Assembly (NCBI RefSeq): GCF_003026395.1
Contig: NZ_PYOO01000004.1
Span: forward strand, 1-64,000
Length of the DNA: 64,000 bases
DNA from: Photobacterium iliopiscarium
GTDB lineage: Bacteria; Pseudomonadota; Gammaproteobacteria; Enterobacterales; Vibrionaceae
Reading direction: 5' to 3'
How positions within the stretch are numbered: the stretch's first letter is position 1; every line of letters starts with the position of its first letter. Under the pieces are notes generated by a model that was not told the origin of the DNA, searched no databases, and saw nothing but the letters and a program-made list of their open reading frames with translations. A program made the translations under genes and the position numbers. Shown piece by piece: positions 7,007 to 16,012 of the stretch.

Positions 7007-7533
7007 GTTATTCCAAAACTTTCAAAGAATTGGATAAATCACAGCATGATAGAGCATCATTTGACTGTGGGGAAAAAGAGTTAAATGATTTTATCCAAAC
7101 TCAAGCTGCTAAACATATGCAAGCAGGTATTAGCCGCACAATGGTTTTGCCTGCTTCAGTGCCACTACTAAATCAGAAATATCCAATTTGTTCATTTTAT
7201 AGTATTGCGCCAAGTTCGATTAGCCGTGATACGTTGCCACAAGCGATGGCTAAAAAATTACCACGCTATCCAATTCCTGTTTTCCTTTTAGCTCAACTTG
7301 CGGTTCATAAAGAATTTCATGGAAGTGGGTTAGGTAAAGTTAGTTTAATCAAAGCTCTCGAATATCTTTGGGAAATTAACTCCCACATGAGAGCTTATGC
7401 CATTGTTGTCGATTGTTTAACTGAACAAGCGGAGTCATTCTATGCAAAATATGGTTTCGAGGTTCTTTGTGAAATCAATGGTCGAGTAAGAATGTTCATT
7501 CCAATGAAAACAGTCGGCCAGTTATTCACTTAG
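7003..7533 (+). CDS. GNAT acetyltransferase toxin (TacT-like)
   Basis: The 176-aa protein resembles TacT toxins, which acetylate aminoacyl-tRNA and stop translation. Visible are an N-terminal FDCGEKELNDF block typical of the family, the acetyl-CoA loop region HKEFHGSGLGKVSLIKAL, and the C-terminal AESFYAKYGFEVL with the tyrosine used in catalysis. The start is GTG 7003 inside the GTGA overlap with the antitoxin stop, so translation is coupled. The stop is 15 bases before module R2, whose attC-like site would be the attC of this cassette. Confidence 0.9.
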   Translation: MSYSKTFKELDKSQHDRASFDCGEKELNDFIQTQAAKHMQAGISRTMVLPASVPLLNQKYPICSFYSIAPSSISRDTLPQAMAKKLPRYPIPVFLLAQLAVHKEFHGSGLGKVSLIKALEYLWEINSHMRAYAIVVDCLTEQAESFYAKYGFEVLCEINGRVRMFIPMKTVGQLFT

Positions 7534-7548
7534 ACGTAAGAGTGAATA

Positions 7549-7660
7549 TAACAGATAAGGATATGTGTCGCGCAGCCGATACCTATCCGAAGTGTTGGAC
7601 AAGCCCGAGCGGCTTTATATAAGTAAATATTACGAATATCATGAAGTGTGGTGCTGAAAA
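7549..7660 (+). repeat. Right module R2 of the cassette island, with attC-like hairpin
   Basis: Second copy of 4978-5089. The hairpin reads GGATA-T-GTGTCG / CGATAC-C-TATCC, with one wobble pair relative to R1. GTTGGAC lies at 7594-7600. The last conserved word is GTGGTGCTGAAAA (7648-7660). This marks the right edge of the island. Confidence 0.8.
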
Positions 7661-7955
7661 GAAGTCGAACATTATCCTTATTGTTTTACGTTTTTATCTG
7701 GGTCGAAAAATCCCCGCCAATTGCATGACATGCTGACAGCATGGACAAAAGGGTTGTGCCGTTAAACGGATAACTTTTTGTTGTGAGGGCAACGTCAGTT
7801 TCCTTGATAACATAAAGGCATATTGGATCAGTTGAAGTTGTTTCTTCTCATGCCCTCGTAATATCACTAACTAACTTCTAGCTAACTATAAACTTCAAAA
7901 CCAGTAACTTAGCTGTAAGACGAGTAAAAGTCAGTACAGCTAATCAGTTATTGCT
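7661..7955. other. Gap between the island and radD
   Basis: About 295 bp with no gene I can support. It may hold decayed mobile-element sequence, but nothing is recognisable. No U-tracted terminator for radD is evident. Confidence 0.4.
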
Positions 7956-9701
7956 TCAGCCTTTCTGATACTGATCCAAATCGAAAAGTTTATCGCGTAT
8001 CGCCCAGAAGCGGCCATTTTTACGGGCAATGACGATCTCTGGCGGTCTTAACCGATGTTCGTTATTCGCCACTTTTGTCGGGGCGGTATCGATAAAGGGG
8101 CGATGCTTATCCACTAAGTGCGGATTAATGAACTTGGTGAGAAAGTCACTTTTTTGAGTCTTGGTTGATAACTGCCAAATCTCGTTAATTTCATTGTCTT
8201 CTTCGCCAATATAAACCACTTTAAGTTGTGGCTTACCAAACTTATTCTTACCCGGTTCTAAACGCATATCGGTGCATTTCATTATCATTGCATCTTTGAG
8301 CTTTAATGCTTCGCGTAGCTTTTTATCAGGGTCAACCATCACTGCATTGCACTGATGACAGCGGCGGGCGGCAATGTCGTTATCTGCGCCACATTCTTCG
8401 CAATATTTAGCGCGGAAACGGTAGCCACATTCTTCACGCTCACCCGTATCGTCATCTTCAAAATAGCCTTGGCAACGACGACCATAATGCTCAACGAGGA
8501 AGCCAGCAGGATCAAGCTTGCCCCAAAAGCTATTGTTGAAACCACATGCAGGGCAGGGAACCATTATCACTTCACTGTCGCCATTCGGTTTAGGATCACC
8601 TACTTCAGGTTGATAGAGATCGTAACAGTTACCCGCATATTCAAGAATAAGGCAGTCTTTTTTACCTTCAAATAAACGTAAACCACGGCCGACAATTTGT
8701 TGATAAAGGCTAATTGATTCTGTTGGGCGTAATACGGCAATAAGATCAACATGAGGCGCATCAAACCCCGTTGTTAATACAGATACGTTAACAAGGTATT
8801 TGATTTTTTGTGCTTTAAAATCATTAATGATCCGATCGCGTTCATCAAGGGGAGTATCGCCGATAACAAGTGCGGCATTTTCATGTGCGAGATAGCCCAT
8901 GATCTCTTGAGCATGATTAACGGTAGAGGCAAAGATCATAATACCGCGACGATCTTTGGCGTAATCGATGACTTGTTCGATGATCATTGGTGTAGCGCGC
9001 CCTGATTGCTCGATTACACTATCAAGTTCTGATTCTTTATAATGACCGGTATTAGATGGTGTTAACGACGAAAAATCGTAGCCTAATACCGCCATATCCA
9101 TCACTTTAGGCTCAGTTAAAAAGCCTTCATCAAGCAAGTAACGAATGGGTAATTCAAAAATACAATCACGAAAGAAGCGTTCAGTTTCCGTTTTTACTTG
9201 ACCACGAGTATGGTATTTGTAAATCCAGCCTGTACCTAATCGATAAGGGGTGGCAGTTAATCCAAGCACTTTGATATTGGGATTAACGGTTTGTACATGT
9301 GTAATAACTTTGCGGTAAGCGCTATTTTCATCATCAGGTACGCGATGACACTCATCAATAACGAGTAATGAAAATTGTTCATGAAATTTATCAAGACTGT
9401 TTGCCATTGATTGAACGGAAGCAAACACCACTTGTTGATCGGTTTCTTTACGGCCTAATCCCGCAGAGAAAATAGCTGCTTTAAGACCATAGCTTTCATA
9501 TTTAGCGTGGTTTTGTTCCACCAGCTCTTTTACATGAGTGAGTACTAGAACGCGGCCTCTAGCAATACGTGCTAATTCTGCGACGACGAGGCTTTTTCCT
9601 GCGCCTGTAGGCAGAGCAAGAACGGCGGGTGTGCTATGTTTGCGAAAATAATGAATGGTAGCGTTAACGCTATCTTGTTGGTAAGGACGTAAAGTATACA
9701 T
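7956..9701 (-). CDS. radD: RadD (YejH) DEAD/DEAH-box helicase-like ATPase
   Basis: RadD is a cytoplasmic superfamily 2 ATPase that aids double-strand break repair and RecA-dependent strand exchange. The 581-aa protein shows LPTGAGKS (Walker A, residues 30-37), DECH (116-119), GLTATPYRLG and QQIVGRGLRLFEGKKD (motif VI). A C-terminal zinc-binding region has clustered Cys pairs (CPACGFNN, CEECGADN, CHQC). Length and order match E. coli RadD. In E. coli, yejH lies next to rsuA and bcr, both found nearby here, which supports the assignment. Confidence 0.9.
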   Translation of the reverse strand: MYTLRPYQQDSVNATIHYFRKHSTPAVLALPTGAGKSLVVAELARIARGRVLVLTHVKELVEQNHAKYESYGLKAAIFSAGLGRKETDQQVVFASVQSMANSLDKFHEQFSLLVIDECHRVPDDENSAYRKVITHVQTVNPNIKVLGLTATPYRLGTGWIYKYHTRGQVKTETERFFRDCIFELPIRYLLDEGFLTEPKVMDMAVLGYDFSSLTPSNTGHYKESELDSVIEQSGRATPMIIEQVIDYAKDRRGIMIFASTVNHAQEIMGYLAHENAALVIGDTPLDERDRIINDFKAQKIKYLVNVSVLTTGFDAPHVDLIAVLRPTESISLYQQIVGRGLRLFEGKKDCLILEYAGNCYDLYQPEVGDPKPNGDSEVIMVPCPACGFNNSFWGKLDPAGFLVEHYGRRCQGYFEDDDTGEREECGYRFRAKYCEECGADNDIAARRCHQCNAVMVDPDKKLREALKLKDAMIMKCTDMRLEPGKNKFGKPQLKVVYIGEEDNEINEIWQLSTKTQKSDFLTKFINPHLVDKHRPFIDTAPTKVANNEHRLRPPEIVIARKNGRFWAIRDKLFDLDQYQKG

Positions 9702-9983
9702 ACAGCAAATCTATGACAAATGAACTGCTACTAGTGTACATTTAACCAGTATTTTGGCAAGTGTTAACAGCAGCTAAACAGAGAGCAATAATTTACTGAA
9801 TTAACATTGAATTAGGTTGGTTTTGTAAAATAAAACTTGTCAAGGAAATAAGTTTTATTTTGCGGTAATCGCTATGGTCGTTATTGAATTTATATATTGC
9901 ATAAATAGGGCAATGTAGTATTAATAATAATGTTACATTGTAACTTAGCTATGATTTTACCTATAATTTAAAAACGACGACCA

Positions 9984-10577
9984 ATGCTTTATATTCTCAG
10001 AATTATTATCGTTTTATCGGCATTTTTATCATGGTATGCCGCTGCGTCTACTACGCGAACGACTGCTCATGTGACGGTGCATCATTCACGTATTCATCGT
10101 CATTACTTACATAAAAGTAAACGACATGAACATATATTACACCATAAACACCATGTACGTAAGCGCCATCACCTGACAAAGTTGCAAGAGCGACGACACG
10201 TGCGATTGGTAAGGAATAAAATTTTTCATGCATATTATGGATGGAAAGGGACACCTTATCATTTTGGTGGCTCAAGCCATCGAGGGATTGATTGTTCTGC
10301 ATTTGTGATGAAGATGTATCGTCAGGTATTTCATCGTGATTTGCCTCGAACAACATTAGGGCAAGTGAAATTAGGTCGGCGAGTTAGTAAGAATCAAGCC
10401 AAGTTGGGCGATTTAGTTTTCTTTAAGACGGGTCGTAATGAACGTCATGTGGGGATTTATCTTTCTAATGGTGATTTTATGAACTCAGCAAGCTCGCGGG
10501 GGGTGTCTATTTCAAATTTACATCATACTTTTTGGAAGCGGCATTTTTGGCAGATTAGACGATTAGTCGCCATATAA
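9984..10577 (+). CDS. Exported NlpC/P60 family peptidoglycan hydrolase with a His-rich linker
   Basis: The 197-aa protein has an N-terminal signal or anchor segment (residues 1-22), a basic histidine-rich linker (about 25-75, with HHSRIHRHYLHK and HHKHHVRKRHH), and an NlpC/P60 domain. The catalytic cysteine is in GIDCSAF (Cys104) and the histidine in RHVGIYL (His155), as in MepS-type endopeptidases that cut peptidoglycan cross-links. No lipobox is seen, so it is not a classic NlpC lipoprotein. The His-rich linker is unusual and could bind metal. It is followed by a terminator. Confidence 0.85.
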   Translation: MLYILRIIIVLSAFLSWYAAASTTRTTAHVTVHHSRIHRHYLHKSKRHEHILHHKHHVRKRHHLTKLQERRHVRLVRNKIFHAYYGWKGTPYHFGGSSHRGIDCSAFVMKMYRQVFHRDLPRTTLGQVKLGRRVSKNQAKLGDLVFFKTGRNERHVGIYLSNGDFMNSASSRGVSISNLHHTFWKRHFWQIRRLVAI

Positions 10578-10589
10578 TATGTAATAAAA

Positions 10590-10617
10590 ACGGAAGCCTT
10601 GAGCTTCCGTTTTTTTA
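10590..10617. terminator. Bidirectional terminator between NlpC/P60 and DUF3137 genes
   Basis: The stem ACGGAAGC / GCTTCCGT is preceded by A5 and followed by T7, so it can serve both convergent genes. Confidence 0.85.
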
Positions 10618-10640
10618 TGGCTGAAATCTATGCCGGGGTG

Positions 10641-11600
10641 TTATGGTTTTGTCCAGATTCGAGTATTTAAATCTAATTCTTCCACAATATTAATCACAAA
10701 TTTTAGATCATAATAAATAGAAGCAATAAACGTTAATGAGTCGGCTTGTTGGAATAATTTAGGTTCAAAATAATTTTTAGAGCTTGAAATCGCGATATAC
10801 AGATGATCATTAACAAATGAGAAGGCTATTGTATGATCCGAGCGATTACTGAAATTAATTAGTCGTTGTATCATGGCGGGTGATAATAGATAACGGGCTT
10901 CAACTTGATCGTTACTGTACACATTGAACAGTTGCGTAAACTCAGGATCTTCAAGAATAACTTGTTGTTGGTTATTACTGAATATGTCAGAGAGTTTCTG
11001 ACCCATTGCGGAAAAAATACTGTGATTCTTTGGCATGATGGTCGTTTGACCGGAGAAATGCTTATTTGCATCAGCAACGAAAAAGAGCCCTTTAAAAATA
11101 GTGTGCCATTGGTCTTGGCTTTTACCATTGTTATCTCGACCTTGGGTTTTATATTCCGTGTGCAACTCAGAAAAACGTAACGATGTTTTATCTATGTGAC
11201 CTTCAATAAAATCTTCACCTCGATAACGATCATAATGACGACCAAAAAGGGCACTATTTTTATAATCTTGTTTATCAATGCATTGTGTCGGTTTGTAATT
11301 AAAACTGTTATCAATTGAACTTATTAATTTGGTGACAATTTTATGTTTATAATCTTTTTTATATTGATCCCAGCGTTTGCTGTATAAACGGTGCATAACG
11401 ATCGCAATGATAATTGAAAAAATGATACCAAACGCCTGAAAGTTATACATAAAGCTTAATGGAATGATCGTCACGGCAAAACCGATACCAAGCAGTAATG
11501 AGATCCAATATTGTTTTATGACTTGTTTACGATCCTGATCAAGCGCTTCAAGCTGAGGTTTAAGATGGGTTTCGTAAAGTACAGTCAGTTTACTATCCAT
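10641..11600 (-). CDS. DUF3137 domain membrane protein
   Basis: This 319-aa protein has two adjacent membrane segments near the N-terminus (about 32-50 and 52-67), then a soluble domain with FGRHYDRYRGEDFIEGHIDK and FKGLFFVADANKHFSG. This fits DUF3137, whose members resemble galanin-associated proteins by name only and have no known reaction. It lies 13 bases downstream of lemA in the same direction. The LemA-DUF3137 pairing is widespread, which strengthens both calls. Function is unknown; a membrane-associated role together with LemA is inferred. Confidence 0.8.
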   Translation of the reverse strand: MDSKLTVLYETHLKPQLEALDQDRKQVIKQYWISLLLGIGFAVTIIPLSFMYNFQAFGIIFSIIIAIVMHRLYSKRWDQYKKDYKHKIVTKLISSIDNSFNYKPTQCIDKQDYKNSALFGRHYDRYRGEDFIEGHIDKTSLRFSELHTEYKTQGRDNNGKSQDQWHTIFKGLFFVADANKHFSGQTTIMPKNHSIFSAMGQKLSDIFSNNQQQVILEDPEFTQLFNVYSNDQVEARYLLSPAMIQRLINFSNRSDHTIAFSFVNDHLYIAISSSKNYFEPKLFQQADSLTFIASIYYDLKFVINIVEELDLNTRIWTKP

Positions 11601-11613
11601 GAATAATTATGTC

Positions 11614-12168
11614 CTACTGCTTAAATAAATGTGCTGCATCAATGTTGGTGCGTTCTACGTCTGAAATTTCAAATAACGGTAAAGTGGTTAACAGCATTTG
11701 GTTGGCGATAAAGCTTGATGGAAACATTTCAATGGCGTTGTTATAACGTGTTACTGCGGCATTAAAACTACGACGAGCGGCTGAAATTTGTTCTTCCGTT
11801 TCATTAATCGATCGCATCAAAAAGATTGTGTTTTCGTTCGCTTTTAAATCAGGGTAGGCTTCAACCGCAATTTTAAAGTGAGAAACGGCATCTGATAGTT
11901 GTTTATCTAACTGAGGCTTATTTGCTGTATCGATATTGCATGATTGCTGTCGTAATGCGGTTAACTCGGTTAATACTGATTGCTCATGTTTCATATACGC
12001 TTTGGTGGTTTCAATTAAGTTAGGGAGTAAATCAAACCGTTTTTTAAGCATGACATCAATGCTTGCCTCTGCATTTGCGACTTGATTTTTCTTACCAATA
12101 AGGCTGTTGCGCATTGCAATATATAGCCCAGCAACCAGTGCTATAAAGACGATTATACTTATTAACAT
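11614..12168 (-). CDS. LemA family protein
   Basis: The 184-aa protein has one N-terminal membrane anchor (residues 1-18), then a helical domain with the LemA signature: NQVANAEASIDVMLKKRFDL, LPNLIETTKAYMKHEQSVL and AARRSFNAAVTRYNNAIEMF. The start is supported by AAGGA upstream of ATG 12168. LemA proteins are exposed outside the inner membrane; their biochemical role is not established. It forms an operon with the DUF3137 gene. Confidence 0.9.
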   Translation of the reverse strand: MLISIIVFIALVAGLYIAMRNSLIGKKNQVANAEASIDVMLKKRFDLLPNLIETTKAYMKHEQSVLTELTALRQQSCNIDTANKPQLDKQLSDAVSHFKIAVEAYPDLKANENTIFLMRSINETEEQISAARRSFNAAVTRYNNAIEMFPSSFIANQMLLTTLPLFEISDVERTNIDAAHLFKQ

Positions 12169-12246
12169 TGTTATTTCCTTTATATAAACCAGTGGCGAGG
12201 AGCAGGGGGTGTGATTGCCCGTATTCAGGTGACCCTTTAGTTATAA

Positions 12247-12274
12247 CGAAAAAAGCCCTGTTAAAACAAGGCTT
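12247..12274 (-). terminator. Terminator of the GNAT gene
   Basis: Read on the minus strand, AAGCCTTGTTTTAACAGGGC forms an imperfect hairpin followed by a T run. It lies downstream of the gene at 12307-12801. Confidence 0.75.
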
Positions 12275-12306
12275 AAATTTAGATTAATCGTTATTATTAA
12301 GTTTAT

Positions 12307-12801
12307 TTATGAGGCGATAGTGGCAGCGACTGGGGATTCTGTTAAGTTTTTTGTTATCATGCAAAATTGACGACGAGGCGTAAAGCCATGCTTTTCATAG
12401 AAATTACGTGCACCTGCATTACCGATATTGACCTCAAGCGATAACGCTTTAACCCCATCTTGAACAACTAATGTTTCAAGTTGTGGTAATAGCTCTGTTC
12501 CAATGCCGTGTTGACGCCAATTCGCTTTTAAATAGAATTGATCGATTAAACCAATTTTTCCGCCATGCTCAAGACTGAAGCTATAACTAACAATAATATG
12601 CCCAGCAATATGTTTAATGCCGTGTTGTTCTACTTCAATGAACCATGCCTGTCCTAATGCTGGATTACTTAACAGCTGCTTTACCGCGACCATGGTTTGC
12701 TCTGCTTTCTGAGGTAAAGCTTCGTAATCAAATAATTCATCGATTAACTGAAGAAATTTATCTAATGAAGAAAGTATTGGTGTGCGAAGAGAAATGTTCA
12801 T
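12307..12801 (-). CDS. GNAT family N-acetyltransferase
   Basis: The 164-aa protein has the GNAT fold: LIDQFYLKANWRQHGIGTEL holds the acetyl-CoA loop (Q-x-x-G-x-G/T type), and LEVNIGNAGARNFYEKHGF is the conserved C-terminal block. An AGGGA lies before ATG 12801. The substrate cannot be told. It is a single-gene unit with its own terminator. Confidence 0.85.
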   Translation of the reverse strand: MNISLRTPILSSLDKFLQLIDELFDYEALPQKAEQTMVAVKQLLSNPALGQAWFIEVEQHGIKHIAGHIIVSYSFSLEHGGKIGLIDQFYLKANWRQHGIGTELLPQLETLVVQDGVKALSLEVNIGNAGARNFYEKHGFTPRRQFCMITKNLTESPVAATIAS

Positions 12802-13104
12802 ACTGAGTCCCTAAGTTAAAGCTTTACCATTGAAAGCTTTATTGGTTACAACGTGTGAGTAAGTTGTTGTATTTGCATAGAGTGGATGTTTTTTTAATTT
12901 GTAATCTAGCAGATATATGACAATTGAGTCATAGAAATGTTCATATTTTTAATTAAATAACGGCAGCGTTAACTATTTTTATTTTTGTTCGTTGCCGTTT
13001 CAATGTGTTTAAAGCATGAATGTGTTCGAAAATGAAGTTTTTAATGCATATCTGTGATTTGCTTCCTATAATACCAAATCTTTTGTAAGTAGCGGAGCCA
13101 GTCA
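12802..13104. other. Divergent intergenic region GNAT/rsuA
   Basis: About 300 bp of AT-rich sequence that should contain both promoters. No clear regulatory palindrome or RNA gene is seen. Confidence 0.4.
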
Positions 13105-13803
13105 ATGAGGCTTGATAAATTCTTAGGTACCACTTTAGGTATCACCCGTAGAGAAGCCGGTAAACTTCTTCGTGATAAAATGATTGAAGTTGATGGCGAA
13201 ATCGTTCGCAGTGCTTCTTTCTCTGTCGGTGACGATAATAATGTAGAATTTAATGGTCGTCCACTTCGCCTGCAAGGGCCTCGTTACTTCATGTTGAATA
13301 AACCACAAGGTTTTGTGTGTTCACATGTTGATGATTTCAATCCGACTGTTTTTGTATTGTTTGATGAAGTTAGCCCTGAAAAAATGCACGTGGCTGGACG
13401 TTTAGACAGTGATACAACCGGTTTAACGTTATTAACGGATGATGGCCAATGGTCACACCGTATTACGTCACCACGCCATGTGTGTGAGAAAGTGTATTTG
13501 GTAGAAACCGCCGATCCTATTGTTGCTGAAAATATTGCACAATTTGAAGCGGGTGTGCAATTAAACGGTGAAGAAGGGCTTACTCGTCCTGCAAAATTAG
13601 AAATTGTAGGTGAACGTGAAGGTGTTTTAACCATCACTGAAGGTAAGTACCATCAAGTGAAGCGTATGTTTGCAGCGGTAGGTAACCGTGTTGTTGGCTT
13701 ACATCGTGACCGTGTTGGTTCACTTGAATTAGATGAAGATCTTGAACCTGGTCAATACCGTCCATTAACAGCTGAAGAAGTTGCATCTTTTTTAGCTAAA
13801 TAA
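13105..13803 (+). CDS. rsuA: 16S rRNA pseudouridine(516) synthase
   Basis: RsuA converts U516 of 16S rRNA to pseudouridine. The 232-aa protein has an N-terminal S4 RNA-binding domain (MRLDKFLGTTLGITRREAGK), then the synthase domain with YFMLNKPQGFVCSH and GRLDSDTTGLTLLTDDG. The Asp of the RLD motif (about residue 101) is catalytic, and GKYHQVKRMFAAVGN is the C-terminal family block. Length matches E. coli RsuA (231 aa). It is followed by a terminator and then bcr, as in E. coli. Confidence 0.95.
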   Translation: MRLDKFLGTTLGITRREAGKLLRDKMIEVDGEIVRSASFSVGDDNNVEFNGRPLRLQGPRYFMLNKPQGFVCSHVDDFNPTVFVLFDEVSPEKMHVAGRLDSDTTGLTLLTDDGQWSHRITSPRHVCEKVYLVETADPIVAENIAQFEAGVQLNGEEGLTRPAKLEIVGEREGVLTITEGKYHQVKRMFAAVGNRVVGLHRDRVGSLELDEDLEPGQYRPLTAEEVASFLAK

Positions 13804-13830
13804 TATTACGGATTGTTTTCATTGTTAAAA

Positions 13831-13863
13831 AAGCATAAATATTATTATTTATGCTTTTTTTTT
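13831..13863 (+). terminator. Terminator of rsuA
   Basis: AAGCATAAAT / ATTTATGCTT with a 6-nt loop, followed by T8. Confidence 0.85.
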
Positions 13864-14032
13864 ATAATTAGATACCCAACGATTATTATTCTCTTAATTA
13901 AGACAAGTTAGACTTTTTTTATTTCCTATTAGGAAAGAATGATCCGCATTTTTTAGCGTACAATGACGCTATTATCTCGTTAATAGCAATTATATTTGGC
14001 CTATCGTTGTTATTTTTATAAAAAGACCTTTT

Positions 14033-15223
14033 ATGACTCAACAAGCCTCATCTAAATTGAGTTTACAGCTCATTCTCATTCTCGGTGCAATTGCCGCTTT
14101 AACACCTTTTGCTATTGATATGTATTTGCCGGCAATGCCAAATATTGCCAAAGATTTTTTAGTTTCTTCTGGTGCCGTTCAAGTTACTTTAACCGCGTAT
14201 ACCGCAGGTTTTGCTTTTGGTCAGTTAATTCATGGCCCGTTAGCTGATAGCTATGGTCGCCGTCCGATGCTTATTGCAGGAACGGTGAGCTTTTTAGTGT
14301 TAACTATTTTAGGCGCATTAAGTACTAATATTACTGAGTTAACCATTGTGCGTGTGGCGCAAGGTTTTGCGGGTGCGGCGGCGGCGGTTATTATTGGTGC
14401 GCTTGTGCGTGATATGTTTGAGCGCGAAGAGTTCTCTCGCACCATGTCGTTTGTGACGTTAGTGATGACCATCGCACCGTTAATAGCCCCTGTTTTGGGT
14501 GGTCATCTTTCTGTGTGGTTTGGTTGGCGTGCTGTTTTTTGGGCGTTAGCGATTTTTGCTGTCATCGTTTTAGTGTCTATTTTATTTAAAATTAAAGAAA
14601 CACTGCCGAAAGAAAAGCGGATCCCATTTCATTTATCATCAATTATTAAAAATTACAAACGGCTGTTATCTAATCCGGTTGCGTTTGGCTTAGTGTGTTG
14701 CAGTGGTTTTTCTTTTGCTGGTATGTTTACGTTCTTAACCGCAGGCTCTTTCGTTTATATTGATATTTATGGTGTTAGTGTTGAGAATTTCGGTTATTAC
14801 TTTTGTTTAAACATTCTGTGCATGATTCTATTTACTAGCATCAACGGTCGTTTTGTGAAGCGCAAAGGTACCCATTGGATGCTACGGTTTGGGTTAGCGA
14901 TACAATTGACCGCTGGCGTGTTGTTATTTATTGGGCAATGGCTAGGTTTAGGGTTATGGGGCGTTGTTATTCCTGTTGCGTTATTTATCGGTACACTTTC
15001 TACTATTGGTAGTAACACCATGGCGTGTTTATTATCAAGTTATCCGCAAATGGCGGGTACTGCATCTTCTTTAGGTGGAACGTTCCGATTTGGTATTGGC
15101 TCTATTGTCGGTGGCCTTGTTGCATTAATGCCTGATAGTAATGCATGGCCAATGGCATTGACCATGACATCATGTGCTATATTATCGGCTGGTTTTTATT
15201 GGTTCCTTGCACGCACAGCTTAG
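14033..15223 (+). CDS. bcr: Bcr/CflA family drug efflux transporter
   Basis: This 396-aa major facilitator (12 membrane segments) shows the drug:H+ antiporter-1 signatures: TPFAIDMYLPAMPNIAKDF at the N-terminus, GPLADSYGRRPMLIAG (motif A) and RVAQGFAGAAAAVIIGAL with ALVRDMF. Bcr exports bicyclomycin, sulphonamides and other compounds in E. coli. The rsuA-bcr order is conserved. No regulator adjoins it. Confidence 0.88.
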   Translation: MTQQASSKLSLQLILILGAIAALTPFAIDMYLPAMPNIAKDFLVSSGAVQVTLTAYTAGFAFGQLIHGPLADSYGRRPMLIAGTVSFLVLTILGALSTNITELTIVRVAQGFAGAAAAVIIGALVRDMFEREEFSRTMSFVTLVMTIAPLIAPVLGGHLSVWFGWRAVFWALAIFAVIVLVSILFKIKETLPKEKRIPFHLSSIIKNYKRLLSNPVAFGLVCCSGFSFAGMFTFLTAGSFVYIDIYGVSVENFGYYFCLNILCMILFTSINGRFVKRKGTHWMLRFGLAIQLTAGVLLFIGQWLGLGLWGVVIPVALFIGTLSTIGSNTMACLLSSYPQMAGTASSLGGTFRFGIGSIVGGLVALMPDSNAWPMALTMTSCAILSAGFYWFLARTA

Positions 15224-15268
15224 AGGCTGTGTTGTGGTTTGATATTTTTGGATTGTTTGAAATAAATC

Positions 15269-15922
15269 ATGACCATTTTTTTTAATGAAATTTACAATGT
15301 AGTTAGTAGTGGGTTAACCGCTTTACAAGCAGCGCAAGCAACAGGTAAAGCACAGAAGAACCCTGTCAGTGAAAGTATATTTTTAAGTGCTTGGGTAACA
15401 AAAGTACTTAAACAACATAGTTTTGATCGCTGTGTAGTGAAAACATTGCAGGAATGGCAGCAACAATCACGAACAATGGGTAAAAATGCACAGCTAAAAC
15501 TGCATTTTGAACGTTTAGCTGAAACTTACGCTAAAGTGACTGATGAGCAAGGGCAATCAATTGCTATTACATCAGCAGTAATGACAACGTTTTATACCGC
15601 GTTAGAGCAGCAAGATTGGCTAGTGACTAATGAATACGAAGTGAATCGTAAAGTGAGTCACCACACAGATGGTAAAGCATCGTTAGTTGTTTGTTCTACG
15701 CAATATGCAGCAGCAATCAATGATGAAGGTGAGCTAGTTAAACCGTTATCATTATACATCCGTGGTAATGTGCAACAGTTTATTGATATTGCTTACCAAC
15801 ACAGTATTTTGTTGTTTAAAATCACTGACTATAAATCGAAAGTTAAATTTCATGGGGAATATATTATTTACCCATTAAATACGGGAACTCATTTGCCAGA
15901 GCTACCGACTCGAATACTATAA
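15269..15922 (+). CDS. DUF2913 family protein
   Basis: The 217-aa soluble protein is recognised from LQAAQATGKAQKNPVSES followed by LSAWVTKVLKQHSFDRCVV, which fits DUF2913 of Vibrionaceae and enterics. No catalytic motif is visible and the function is unknown. It starts 46 bp after bcr in the same direction and may be co-transcribed. Confidence 0.65.
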   Translation: MTIFFNEIYNVVSSGLTALQAAQATGKAQKNPVSESIFLSAWVTKVLKQHSFDRCVVKTLQEWQQQSRTMGKNAQLKLHFERLAETYAKVTDEQGQSIAITSAVMTTFYTALEQQDWLVTNEYEVNRKVSHHTDGKASLVVCSTQYAAAINDEGELVKPLSLYIRGNVQQFIDIAYQHSILLFKITDYKSKVKFHGEYIIYPLNTGTHLPELPTRIL

Positions 15923-15936
15923 AGTAAATTAATTTT

Positions 15937-15968
15937 ACAACTAAGCCGCATTATTGCGGCTTAGTTGT
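15937..15968. terminator. Strong hairpin between convergent genes
   Basis: ACAACTAAGCCGCA / TGCGGCTTAGTTGT is a 14-bp perfect stem with a 4-nt loop. The T tracts are short on both sides. It separates the DUF2913 and MFS genes. Confidence 0.75.
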
Positions 15969-16012
15969 CTGTGAGATAAACGAAGAAAGAGAGGGTAAAT
16001 AGCGTTAGGTGG

